Shown: positions 46,255 through 52,112, counted from the stretch's first letter. The stretch is 53,158 bases of DNA from Synechococcus sp. CS-1331 (GCA_025127975.1 JAHLYQ010000013.1:1-53158), one strand, 5' to 3'. The notes: generated by a model not told the origin, from the letters alone. Made by a program: numbers and translations.

Positions 46255-46878
46255 TTAGGCATATCCAGAAGGAAATAAAAAGGCAACGTTATTACTCACG
46301 GGTATTCCTGCTCGCCGACATAGACGAGCGGAACTTTCAGAGCATGAAATAGAAGGGGCAACAAAAGTAATCCTTTCCCGAATGCATTCCACAAGTCGAA
46401 CGAGAGATGGTAAATCGTCAAGAATCATTGAACGCCACGTTTCATAAATCATGCTTCCATATTTGCTTGTGATATCACGCTTGATTGCCTCAGGATGAAA
46501 ACGATAACCTCCACTTGCTGAGACACTGATCGTAAAGTCGAAATAATTGTGTTTTGTATCCCTAAAAACACAAATCTGCCAAAAACCATTTCTTCCCTCA
46601 ATAATTGGTTTAAGGTGTATGTGTGATTTTCTCATCCAATTATTTACTGGAGACTCGTTTATCACAAGATCATGGTGCTCGCATTGCAGTAGGTCTTGCA
46701 ATGAGTAAGAATAATTACGACTTGAGTAATCACGCAACCATTCAATTTGTTGTTGCGCAATTTGCTCGGGACAAATGCGTTTGTGCTGCCGTAGAAAGTT
46801 ATTCATATATTGAGAACAGGATTCAGTCTTGGAACCAAACCCGATAGGACTTGTTCGTGTAGCAGTAGCGGTTTTCAT
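46255..46878 (-). CDS. Hypothetical protein of the repeat-linked array
   Basis: Not recognised. The 207-residue product (MKTATATRTSPIGFGSKTES) has a central part with alternating strands (GFWQICVFRDTKHNYFDFTI) and a C-terminal helix-rich part (LPSLVRLVECIRERITFVAP), then a Cys/Arg-rich end. It carries no signal peptide or membrane helix. It heads the leftward array; its promoter should lie in the 150-bp gap shared with the divergent 47029 gene, where TACGCATCC occurs twice (about 46961 and 47004). Confidence 0.55.
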   Translation of the reverse strand: MKTATATRTSPIGFGSKTESCSQYMNNFLRQHKRICPEQIAQQQIEWLRDYSSRNYSYSLQDLLQCEHHDLVINESPVNNWMRKSHIHLKPIIEGRNGFWQICVFRDTKHNYFDFTISVSASGGYRFHPEAIKRDITSKYGSMIYETWRSMILDDLPSLVRLVECIRERITFVAPSISCSESSARLCRRAGIPVSNNVAFLFPSGYA

Positions 46879-47028
46879 GAGATGCGTAAGGTAATTGGGG
46901 TATTGGCGACCTTGGCGACGATGCGCTTCCGTTCGACAAAGGTATTATGCGACGCCGTACGCATCCTGTTGCCCCTGCTGTACCAGTTCGCAAAGCGGCA
47001 TACGCATCCAGTGTCGTATAGTAGGTAA

Positions 47029-47925
47029 ATGGATAAGGACACGCGCTTTCAACGACTGGAGTCCTCCCTCAAGGCGGCACGGTATGGGTCCTCTGCCAAG
47101 GAGGTTCTGGAGACCTGTGCCCTGGTGGCGCAGTACGCGCAGGAGGACACGCCCGATCAGGTCAAGGCATTTCAGGAGAAGGTCGAGATCAACCCACAGG
47201 TGTGGTTGCGTCTTCTCGCTCTTCACCGTGATGAGCGATTACAGAAGCACCAGGAGCATCTGCCTGCCTCTTATACAACGCTGTATGCCATTCATCGGAT
47301 GAGCGATGAGGAGGTTGAAGCAGCAGTCCAACAGGGCGTCATTCACCCCAAAGCATCCAGTCACGCGATCCTGTCGTGGTCAAAGCAAAACCGACAACGT
47401 TCTGGCAATGGAGTTCCACAATGGCGCTGCCTGATGGTGTTTGATAGGGAGATTGAGAAGAAAGAGTTTTCAATAATGCGCTTTCGACTCAATGAGATTG
47501 CCAGGGAATATGGAGCATCTCTGATGAGTGAATGGGACTACATCCAGAATGATTCTGCCAGTGACGAACACAAGCAGCAAGTAATTTCTGAATTGGAAAA
47601 GAAGATTCTTGAAGTCTCCAGACCTTTTTATGATCGGATGTCAGATGAGGAAAAGCAGCAAGCGGGCGTGATCCAATTGGAAAACCTGCTTCATCTGGAC
47701 ATAACGACATTTGGTTGGGTAACGCGTCCTGACTTGAAAACAAAGATAGGAAAGGGTCGTCCATATACACCCCCGTATGTTTACAAACTTGCCCTACAGT
47801 TCCAGATGACTGATTCGAGGTCCCAGCGTTTCAATTACAAACGGCGCTTACGTGATCTCGCGGAAAAGCAACCTGACCTTAAGGAACTTATTGAAGACGT
47901 TCTTGCGACCTATATGACTGCCTGA
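47029..47925 (+). CDS. Hypothetical protein with ParB/DUF3102-like segment
   Basis: A 298-residue soluble, helical protein. The segment LPASYTTLYAIHRMSDEEVEA, followed by a VIHPKAS turn, resembles the short helix pair seen in phage/plasmid DUF3102- or KorB-like DNA-binding proteins, but the similarity is weak. The rest is charged with many Lys/Glu/Gln and no recognised catalytic motif. It is divergent from the repeat-linked array; its own terminator is not clear, but GCGGATTTTTTTG follows the stop at about 47932. A role in replication, partition or control of the element is possible only by analogy. Confidence 0.6.
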   Translation: MDKDTRFQRLESSLKAARYGSSAKEVLETCALVAQYAQEDTPDQVKAFQEKVEINPQVWLRLLALHRDERLQKHQEHLPASYTTLYAIHRMSDEEVEAAVQQGVIHPKASSHAILSWSKQNRQRSGNGVPQWRCLMVFDREIEKKEFSIMRFRLNEIAREYGASLMSEWDYIQNDSASDEHKQQVISELEKKILEVSRPFYDRMSDEEKQQAGVIQLENLLHLDITTFGWVTRPDLKTKIGKGRPYTPPYVYKLALQFQMTDSRSQRFNYKRRLRDLAEKQPDLKELIEDVLATYMTA

Positions 47926-47989
47926 ATATCTGGCGGATTTTTTTGTGGGCAGGGGTAACACTTTATAGATTAGGAGGACCCAATGGTTT

Positions 47990-48340
47990 TTAATTGCCGG
48001 TCTCATGCATCAAAGCACCCAGCACCTGGTCCAGGAGTTGCTCTGGCATCTCGTCATCCACCAAGCGAATCAATCCGCGACCATCAACGCAGAGATAGAA
48101 ATCTGCCATTCCCTTACTGAACCAAAAAGTTCTGACGATCTGTGGGGTCTCATCATCGAGTAGGTCATGAACCAGGTCCAAAGCGTAGTCACTGATTTGG
48201 TGCTCCAGTGTTGCCTGAACCCCATCCAGACAATTCAGGGCAGTTATAAGTTCTTCTAATGTAAGATATACAAGGGCATCCTCATATTGGTGCTCAATGG
48301 AGAACTTGGTCTTGACAATATCCGCATTCTGTTTCTTCAT
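47990..48340 (-). CDS. Hypothetical acidic helical protein
   Basis: Not recognised. The 116-residue protein (MKKQNADIVKTKFSIEHQYE) is mostly acidic and helical, with LVYLTLEELITALNCLDGVQ and a strand-rich segment TFWFSKGMADFYLCVDGRGL. It lies last in a leftward cluster of four small genes, 14 bp after the stop of the preceding 50-codon gene. Confidence 0.55.
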   Translation of the reverse strand: MKKQNADIVKTKFSIEHQYEDALVYLTLEELITALNCLDGVQATLEHQISDYALDLVHDLLDDETPQIVRTFWFSKGMADFYLCVDGRGLIRLVDDEMPEQLLDQVLGALMHETGN

Positions 48341-48354
48341 TTTACTTTGGTATA

Positions 48355-48507
48355 TTAAATGATTTTCTGCTGCTTCATCAGGTCATAGACGGTCTTTACC
48401 GCATAGTCAATGACGGCATTCTCATTGATGAACTCCTTTTGACCAGTAATGGGACTTTTGATTTTAAGTTGGATTTCCCGCAGGAGGGTTCTGGTTTTGC
48501 TGTTCAT
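48355..48507 (-). CDS. Very small hypothetical protein (50 aa)
   Basis: Not recognised. ATG 48507 opens a 50-residue frame (MNSKTRTLLREIQLKIKSPI ... DYAVKTVYDLMKQQKII) ending in TAA at 48355-48357. A basic N-terminal half and a helical C-terminal half are seen. It overlaps the preceding gene by 44 bp in another frame, and CAGGAGGG (minus strand, about 48480-48487 falls inside the frame) is not in place as ribosome site, so translation would depend on coupling. The amino-acid pattern and its place in the cluster support it. Confidence 0.45.
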   Translation of the reverse strand: MNSKTRTLLREIQLKIKSPITGQKEFINENAVIDYAVKTVYDLMKQQKII

Positions 48508-48676
48508 TGCTTAGTTCCTGATAAAAGTCTTGAATCTTGATTGCGACCAGTTCTCTTTGTTGATTATCCATCTCTGCCATCAGGAACTGGTAGGTATCAG
48601 GCAGGTAGTGCTCCAGTGAATCCAGTTCTTTCTGGAGAAAGATGATGCGTTGCTGAACCTGCTGTTGAGTGCTCAT
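48464..48676 (-). CDS. Small coiled-coil hypothetical protein
   Basis: Not recognised. The 70-residue protein is rich in Gln, Glu and Leu with a heptad-like pattern (QVQQRIIFLQKELDSLEHYL; EMDNQQRELVAIKIQDFYQE) and a Pro/Asn-rich end. Its ATG overlaps the stop of the upstream gene in ATGA (48673-48676), and its 3' end overlaps the 50-codon gene. It probably acts as a coiled-coil partner in a small complex, which is inference. Confidence 0.6.
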   Translation of the reverse strand: MSTQQQVQQRIIFLQKELDSLEHYLPDTYQFLMAEMDNQQRELVAIKIQDFYQELSNEQQNQNPPAGNPT

Positions 48677-48873
48677 AACCAGTCCTTGACGAAGGCAGCG
48701 GGGATGGTTTCTGGTTTCCTTAGAAAGTATTCTTCCTTTTTAATCAGGAACTTTACCAGATCAGACTTATTGAGGTTGTAGTGAGTACATAAGAAGTTCC
48801 AGGATTCCCGAATGTGACTTTCCCGCTGCTTAAAGGAGACCTGTTCACGAATTGAGTTGGATTGATCTCTCAT
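48673..48873 (-). CDS. Small hypothetical protein, first of leftward cluster
   Basis: Not recognised. A 66-residue basic, helical protein (MRDQSNSIREQVSFKQRESH, HYNLNKSDLVKFLIKKEEYF, ending AAFVKDWL). The centre resembles a ribbon-helix-helix or short HTH segment but not enough to assign it. First gene of a four-gene leftward cluster (48873 to 47990) with 4-bp and 44-bp overlaps and one 14-bp gap. Its promoter should lie within the 413-bp spacer to the right. Confidence 0.55.
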   Translation of the reverse strand: MRDQSNSIREQVSFKQRESHIRESWNFLCTHYNLNKSDLVKFLIKKEEYFLRKPETIPAAFVKDWL

Positions 48874-49126
48874 TGGATTCTCTGTATTGCTATTGGTATT
48901 TAGTGGTGTAGATGGTTGCTGGTGATCTTGTTGGGGTTCTTATGATGTGCTGCCTTAGGTGGGTTCAATAGAAGTCTCATATATGTTTCTTTAGATATTT
49001 CAAAACAAGTTTCAGATCAGTTTCAGGTGGAATGTCCTTCGGACATTGCCTACGGCAACTCTTGTGTTTGGGAATTGTGAATCTGGTTTGCGTTAGTGGA
49101 GTCTTATAGAACCTTAAACCTTGGTT

Positions 49127-49201
49127 GAAACTACTACGTAGTTATTTATAAGATTCAATATTTACACCTAAACCAGTCTCTGAAACACTGTCGTAGTTAT
49201 T
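49127..49201. repeat. Two 20-bp direct repeats
   Basis: GAAACTACTACGTAGTTATT (49127-49146) and GAAACACTGTCGTAGTTATT (49182-49201) share GAAAC-N5-CGTAGTTATT with a 55-bp period. Fifteen of twenty positions are fixed, with the difference limited to the central five. They end 28 bp before the -35 box of the rightward promoter, the place of activator or repressor sites. Confidence 0.8.
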
Positions 49202-49228
49202 CTACTCCCATTTTGCTATTCTGTCAAG

Positions 49229-49257
49229 TTGACTTATACGCAGATATGCCTTATAAT
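49229..49257 (+). promoter_or_regulatory. Near-consensus promoter for the 49287 operon
   Basis: TTGACT (49229-49234), 17-bp spacer, TATAAT (49252-49257). Predicted start near 49264 leaves a leader of about 23 nt with GAGG at about 49278 before ATG 49287. Confidence 0.85.
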
Positions 49258-49286
49258 TACACTATAAGTTTATCAATAGAGGTTAT

Positions 49287-49739
49287 ATGGATATTTCAGA
49301 GTCACCAATTGACGAGAGATATAGATTAAGATTGTTTGATTATTATCTACAGGATCCACTCTATGGTATCTCTGGTATCGGAAGTCCAAAGTGGCAAATC
49401 ATATGTCCCTTTTGTGCTTCTATCACCAGTAAGCAATATAAGAAGAAGCATCGTAAGGCAGCACTTCTTTGGAATAGCACTCAGAACTCTTGGTTGTTCT
49501 CCTGTGCCAGGAAAAAGACTATCCAGTGTGATTCAGTAATGAACTTTAGCAATCTCATCAGTGCCCTTAATCCTGCCCTTGGAGAGGCATACAGGCAGGA
49601 GAGATACCATTCGGGTACAACTGGGAAGGGACATAACTGTAGGGCGCCACAGGGGGTTACAGCACTATCTAAGGGGTCCTCTGGGATAGGGAGATTAAAG
49701 ATGCCGCAGAGTGATTTGGGACTTGAGGAGACTCAATAA
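49287..49739 (+). CDS. Zinc-finger-like hypothetical protein
   Basis: A 150-residue protein whose N-terminal half has CPFC (WQIICPFCASIT), followed 33-39 residues later by two Cys (WLFSCARKKTIQCDS), together a plausible zinc ribbon like those at the front of DNA primases. An aromatic-basic stretch (KKKHRKAALLWNSTQNSWLF) lies between. The C-terminal part is basic and Gly/Ser-rich, including YHSGTTGKGHNCRAPQG. No primase catalytic domain follows. Its TAA stop at 49737-49739 is in frame with the next gene; see findings. Confidence 0.6.
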   Translation: MDISESPIDERYRLRLFDYYLQDPLYGISGIGSPKWQIICPFCASITSKQYKKKHRKAALLWNSTQNSWLFSCARKKTIQCDSVMNFSNLISALNPALGEAYRQERYHSGTTGKGHNCRAPQGVTALSKGSSGIGRLKMPQSDLGLEETQ

Positions 49740-49769
49740 ATAATTCTGGAGTATCCGCTTATTACCAAT

Positions 49770-50210
49770 TTGACATACAGCAAGAACCGGCATATCTGGA
49801 ATAGCATACAAAGAGTGCTGAGGGAGCAGCGTTATCGGGTTCGCTTAAACCTACTTGAGAACCTATCTTTCTATATCTATCGCACTGATACCAATACGGT
49901 GCTCGCTCGTGGCATTGATGGTTATGAGGCGGCAAAGGAGCGAGCAAATCAACTACGCAAGAGTCACGGGTTGAAGTGGGACGAGGTGAAGTTCAGGTCA
50001 GAGCGTGGGTCACAGAGCAGTGTTGGGTCTGGTGGGTCAACAGCAGCAGCACCCAAGAAGCAGTTTGGGGTAAGTCAAGATGGCAAGACCTTCACCAACA
50101 CTTCTGGGCAGAGTGGCAGGGTGGATTATGCCAAACGCTATAACCCATCAAAAGGTCGCAGGTTCAGAGGTTATACGGACGCCAAGGGGAATTATCATGA
50201 TATTGATTAA
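49770..50210 (+). CDS. Hypothetical protein in frame with the preceding gene
   Basis: Not recognised. From a TTG at 49770 a 146-residue frame is read (MTYSKNRHIWNSIQRVLREQ), with helix (YEAAKERANQLRKSHGLKW) and a basic, Gly/Ser-rich low-complexity linker, ending KGRRFRGYTDAKGNYHDID. There is no ATG near the start; ATT at 49761 with GGAG nine bases upstream is another candidate. The frame is the same as that of the 49287 gene, separated only by TAA at 49737 plus ten sense codons, so it may be reached by readthrough or reinitiation, or reflect a sequencing or mutational change in a longer protein. Confidence 0.55.
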   Translation: MTYSKNRHIWNSIQRVLREQRYRVRLNLLENLSFYIYRTDTNTVLARGIDGYEAAKERANQLRKSHGLKWDEVKFRSERGSQSSVGSGGSTAAAPKKQFGVSQDGKTFTNTSGQSGRVDYAKRYNPSKGRRFRGYTDAKGNYHDID

Positions 50211-50221
50211 GGATTAGTTGT

Positions 50222-50383
50222 TCAGCAGATCCAGTAATCGCCCATCGTCATCCACCAAGTGATGTCGCTTTTTATTGAATCAGCACGACGCTGAGCAACG
50301 CGATAGGCGTCTGCCTGGTTCTGCTTGGTCTGATAGTGATGCCAACGACCAAACTGGTCTTGCCATTCAATGTTGATCGTCAC
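50222..50383 (-). CDS. Small hypothetical protein following the Rad52-like gene
   Basis: Not recognised. The product, 53 residues from GTG 50383 (VTINIEWQDQFGRWHHYQTK), is aromatic and basic, with QADAYRVAQRRADSIKSDIT as a helix. The open frame reaches 50530, but the upstream part lies in the Rad52-like gene in another frame and is Arg/Trp-rich shadow sequence. The start is four bases after the Rad52-like stop (50388-50390), so translation is probably coupled. Confidence 0.6.
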   Translation of the reverse strand: MTINIEWQDQFGRWHHYQTKQNQADAYRVAQRRADSIKSDITWWMTMGDYWIC

Positions 50384-50387
50384 TTCA

Positions 50388-50807
50388 TCACCCCCACAAC
50401 TCCAACCCAAGACCCGCCAGCGCCGCCGCTCTCCTGAGACACGACGACGCAGCAACCTCAGCAGCAGGTGCCTTGGATGCTGACTCCAACGGTTCCGAAG
50501 CAACCGCCGAGTAATGGAGCAGGTCTCCATCAGCAGTGGGAATCGTCAGACGCCCTGTAACCACAACAGCACCACCAACCTCCTGAACCGACTGAACCTC
50601 CCAACACCACCCAGGGGCACGATGGTGAAGGTGGCGGGCAATGGTGTTCCAGGGGCAGTAGGTCAGGGTCGTCGTGCCCTGTTTCCTGGTCTTGAGGTGC
50701 CGTGGGTCAATCGGTCTTGATAGATCCGCCAGGGTTTCAGCGGTGGGGCGCAAAGAGAACTTGACGGCAGTGGTCGCCTGAGTGCCGTTGCTGGATGTCT
50801 TGAGCAT
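50388..50807 (-). CDS. Rad52-like single-strand annealing protein
   Basis: A 139-residue protein resembling the Rad52/22 family of annealing proteins used by phages and plasmids for recombination. Seen: LSRPIDPRHLKTRKQGTTTL, YCPWNTIARHLHHRAPGWCW, EVQSVQEVGGAVVVTGRLTI, and the C-terminal AAEVAASSCLRRAAALAGLG followed by LELWG, where AA..ALkRAaa.fGLGl.LW is the hallmark. It covers the core annealing fold only, with no C-terminal tail. ATG 50807 has the sequence CCACAGAGAGTCAATTCA upstream, shared with two neighbouring genes. An exonuclease partner was not recognised. Confidence 0.8.
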   Translation of the reverse strand: MLKTSSNGTQATTAVKFSLRPTAETLADLSRPIDPRHLKTRKQGTTTLTYCPWNTIARHLHHRAPGWCWEVQSVQEVGGAVVVTGRLTIPTADGDLLHYSAVASEPLESASKAPAAEVAASSCLRRAAALAGLGLELWG

Positions 50808-50837
50808 TGAATTGACTCTCTGTGGAGTTCAGTGCTT

Positions 50838-50850
50838 AGAGTATAGCATA
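50838..50850 (-). promoter_or_regulatory. Extended -10 element of the Rad52-like gene
   Basis: On the minus strand ATGCTATACT: TATACT is the complement of 50840-50845, preceded by TGC. AAGCACT (complement of 50831-50837) lies just downstream, at the expected start, where a repressor could block initiation. Expected leader about 30 nt. Confidence 0.55.
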
Positions 50851-50869
50851 AGATACTGGCGAGTCCTCG

Positions 50870-51256
50870 TTAGGTGCTCTCCTGCGTCAAACACAGATAT
50901 GTGCTCACCAGTGGTTGTGCCCGCCCATCCCGTTGTGCCTGACCCTGAAGACCTTTTATGGCATCACGAACTTCTGAGTCGTATTCCCAACTGGTTCGTG
51001 ACCGCTGCTTGAGAACCCATCCACCTGGGGCACGAACACCAAAGCGGAGTTCAGCAGCGCCAAAAGTGGAAAGCAGTTCGGCGTCAATTACCTGCCTCTC
51101 CTGCTCCAGGGTCTTGATTGTGCCTGTGACCTCCACCCGTCTGCTGAGAAGGGCATCAGGAGTCAGATTTGCCAGATGCGGGAATGGGTCTGGGCGTTCA
51201 GGCGGGAGGGTCTTGAGCAGATGACTCAGTGCTCCTGGGGGTAGTGGTGGTGTCAC
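50870..51256 (-). CDS. Hypothetical phage/plasmid-type protein
   Basis: Not recognised. From GTG 51256 a 128-residue protein: Pro-rich start (TPPLPPGALSHLL), a coiled segment (RRVEVTGTIKTLEQERQVID), a strand pair (AAELRFGVRAPGGWVLKQRS) and a C-terminal helix (YDSEVRDAIKGLQGQAQRDG). The GTG overlaps the stop of the upstream RHH-like gene by GTGA, so they are translationally coupled. The open frame goes on to 51304 but the overlap favours 51256. Codon use is intermediate between core and AT-rich genes. Confidence 0.6.
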   Translation of the reverse strand: MTPPLPPGALSHLLKTLPPERPDPFPHLANLTPDALLSRRVEVTGTIKTLEQERQVIDAELLSTFGAAELRFGVRAPGGWVLKQRSRTSWEYDSEVRDAIKGLQGQAQRDGRAQPLVSTYLCLTQEST

Positions 51257-51450
51257 TTCTCTCCATAGATGGCACCCTCGTTGACCAATCGGTTGTAGTG
51301 ACACTGGATAGCATCTTCCACGATGGCAGCGAGGGTGGTGGGTTGATTGGTGCGTTGGCGAAACTCCTGAATAGCGGATACCAGTTCCATCGTGTCGTCA
51401 CTGAGGCGGATGCCGAACTGCTTGGGGGCGTCAGGATGCTCGTTTGCCAT
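51253..51450 (-). CDS. Ribbon-helix-helix-like small protein
   Basis: A 65-residue protein from ATG 51450 (MANEHPDAPKQFGIRLSDDT). QFGIRLSDDTMELVSAIQEF resembles the RHH strand-helix pattern and TNQPTTLAAIVEDAIQCHYN the second helix, as in Arc/CopG-type repressors. It could be an antitoxin-like or plasmid copy-control regulator. No ribosome site precedes ATG 51450; the site AGAGGTT lies before a 29-codon leader frame whose end overlaps this start, so coupling is likely. A GTG at 51498 could give a longer form. Confidence 0.6.
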   Translation of the reverse strand: MANEHPDAPKQFGIRLSDDTMELVSAIQEFRQRTNQPTTLAAIVEDAIQCHYNRLVNEGAIYGEK

Positions 51451-51520
51451 TGCTGCTGGGGTAGGTCGGGTGATTCTGGCGTGGGATTCCGCCAGCACCA
51501 GCAGAGATAAGGAAGCGCAT
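51431..51520 (-). CDS. 29-codon leader open reading frame
   Basis: ATG 51520 (MRFLISAGAGGIPRQNHPTY...) to TGA at 51431-51433, with AGAGGTT eight bases upstream in the shared context CCATAGAGGTTCCATCCG. It overlaps the RHH-like start by 20 bp in another frame. Its ribosome site is better than that of the RHH-like gene, so it may serve as a leader peptide coupling translation. Product itself need not have function. Confidence 0.4.
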   Translation of the reverse strand: MRFLISAGAGGIPRQNHPTYPSSNGKRAS

Positions 51521-51553
51521 CGGATGGAACCTCTATGGGTTTCAGGGAAAAGG

Positions 51554-51593
51554 GTTGGAGAGGCGAACTTCTTTGAGTTTCTTGCCCCTCAAC
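51554..51593 (-). ncRNA. 5' leader stem-loop, copy 1
   Basis: On the minus strand GTTGAGGGGC (51593-51584) pairs with GCCTCTCCAAC (51564-51554) around an inner helix AACT/AGTT with loop CAAAGA (51579-51566). The first base lies at the predicted transcription start of the upstream -10 (7 bases from TATGAT), so it would be the very 5' end of the mRNA. The second copy at 52028-52066 has the inner helix GGTT/AACC around the same loop, a compensatory change. Confidence 0.6.
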
Positions 51594-51599
51594 ACTGAA

Positions 51600-51639
51600 A
51601 TCATAGCACCAGATCAGCGGGATGTGGTATTTAGTGCTT
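51600..51639 (-). promoter_or_regulatory. Promoter of the leader ORF/RHH operon, copy 1
   Basis: Minus strand: extended -10 TGC-TATGAT (TATGAT = complement of 51600-51605) and AAGCACT (complement of 51633-51639) exactly 27 bp upstream of it. The same architecture occurs at 52073-52112. No canonical -35 is seen, consistent with an extended -10 or an activator-dependent promoter. Confidence 0.6.
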
Positions 51640-51647
51640 GAAACACA

Positions 51648-51995
51648 TCATACGGCAACGAGTTCGGGCGCCTCCTGTGATGCGACCACCTCCAGCGCCA
51701 CCGCATCCAGCAATTGATCGGCGGTGGAACGGTGTGTGGTGGCGGTCAGGTCACCAAAACGGGCAGTGAGTGCCTGGGAGAACAGATTCGTGAACTCGGT
51801 GCTGATGGTGGTGGAAAGCAGGTCAGCAGCAAACGCCCAGTGCTGAATCATTGAGGCAGCACTGAGGTTTCCGCCCGCAGCAGTATCAGCAGAATCCTGT
51901 TCCCACTGGCAGCAGCGGTCACGAAGAGCAGCAACCACCACGCCCTGGGCAGCGTTGAGGGTCGCAAGGTCAATGGTGGAGAAATCGGCAGGCAT
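51648..51995 (-). CDS. Hypothetical helical protein
   Basis: Not recognised. The 115-residue protein (MPADFSTIDLATLNAAQGVV) is Ala/Thr-rich and helical (LSAASMIQHWAFAADLLSTT; RSTADQLLDAVALEVVASQE), with two adjacent Cys (RDRCCQWEQ). No signal peptide. AGAGGTT about eight bases upstream of ATG 51995 is within CCACAGAGGTTCAGACCA, the start context shared with the Rad52-like gene and the leader ORF. It is preceded by the second stem-loop leader. Confidence 0.6.
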   Translation of the reverse strand: MPADFSTIDLATLNAAQGVVVAALRDRCCQWEQDSADTAAGGNLSAASMIQHWAFAADLLSTTISTEFTNLFSQALTARFGDLTATTHRSTADQLLDAVALEVVASQEAPELVAV

Positions 51996-52027
51996 TGGTC
52001 TGAACCTCTGTGGGTTGCTGGTGAGTG

Positions 52028-52066
52028 GTTGAGAGGGCGGGTTTCTTTGAACCTCTTGCCCCCAAC
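52028..52066 (-). ncRNA. 5' leader stem-loop, copy 2
   Basis: Minus strand: GTTGGGGGC (52066-52058) pairs with GCCCTCTCAAC (52038-52028); inner helix GGTT/AACC around CAAAGA (52053-52040). Conserved with copy 1 in outer stem, loop and position at the predicted mRNA 5' end, with covariation in the inner helix. It lies about 35 nt upstream of the start of the 51648-51995 gene. Confidence 0.6.
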
Positions 52067-52072
52067 GCAGTA

Positions 52073-52112
52073 ATCATAGCACAAGGAACTGAGCACGTAG
52101 CGCAGAGTGCTT
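52073..52112 (-). promoter_or_regulatory. Promoter of the 51995 gene, copy 2
   Basis: Minus strand: TGC-TATGAT (TATGAT = complement of 52073-52078) with AAGCACT (complement of 52106-52112) exactly 27 bp upstream, as in copy 1. To the right, 52113-52348 holds no recognisable gene; it is G/T-rich on the plus strand, without clear repeats. Confidence 0.6.

Larger units (their letters stand above)
48874..49286. promoter_or_regulatory. Divergent control region with hairpins and direct repeats
   Basis: A 413-bp AT-rich spacer between leftward and rightward operons. Content: AGTTTCAG twice (about 49008-49026), a UUCG-type hairpin AATGTCC-TTC-GGACATT (49031-49047), directly followed by TGCC-TAC-GGCA (49047-49057), two 20-bp direct repeats (separate entry), a perfect 10-bp palindrome ACTACGTAGT (49132-49141) and a near-consensus promoter. 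The density of repeats suggests an operator region or a replication origin with iterons. Confidence 0.55.
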
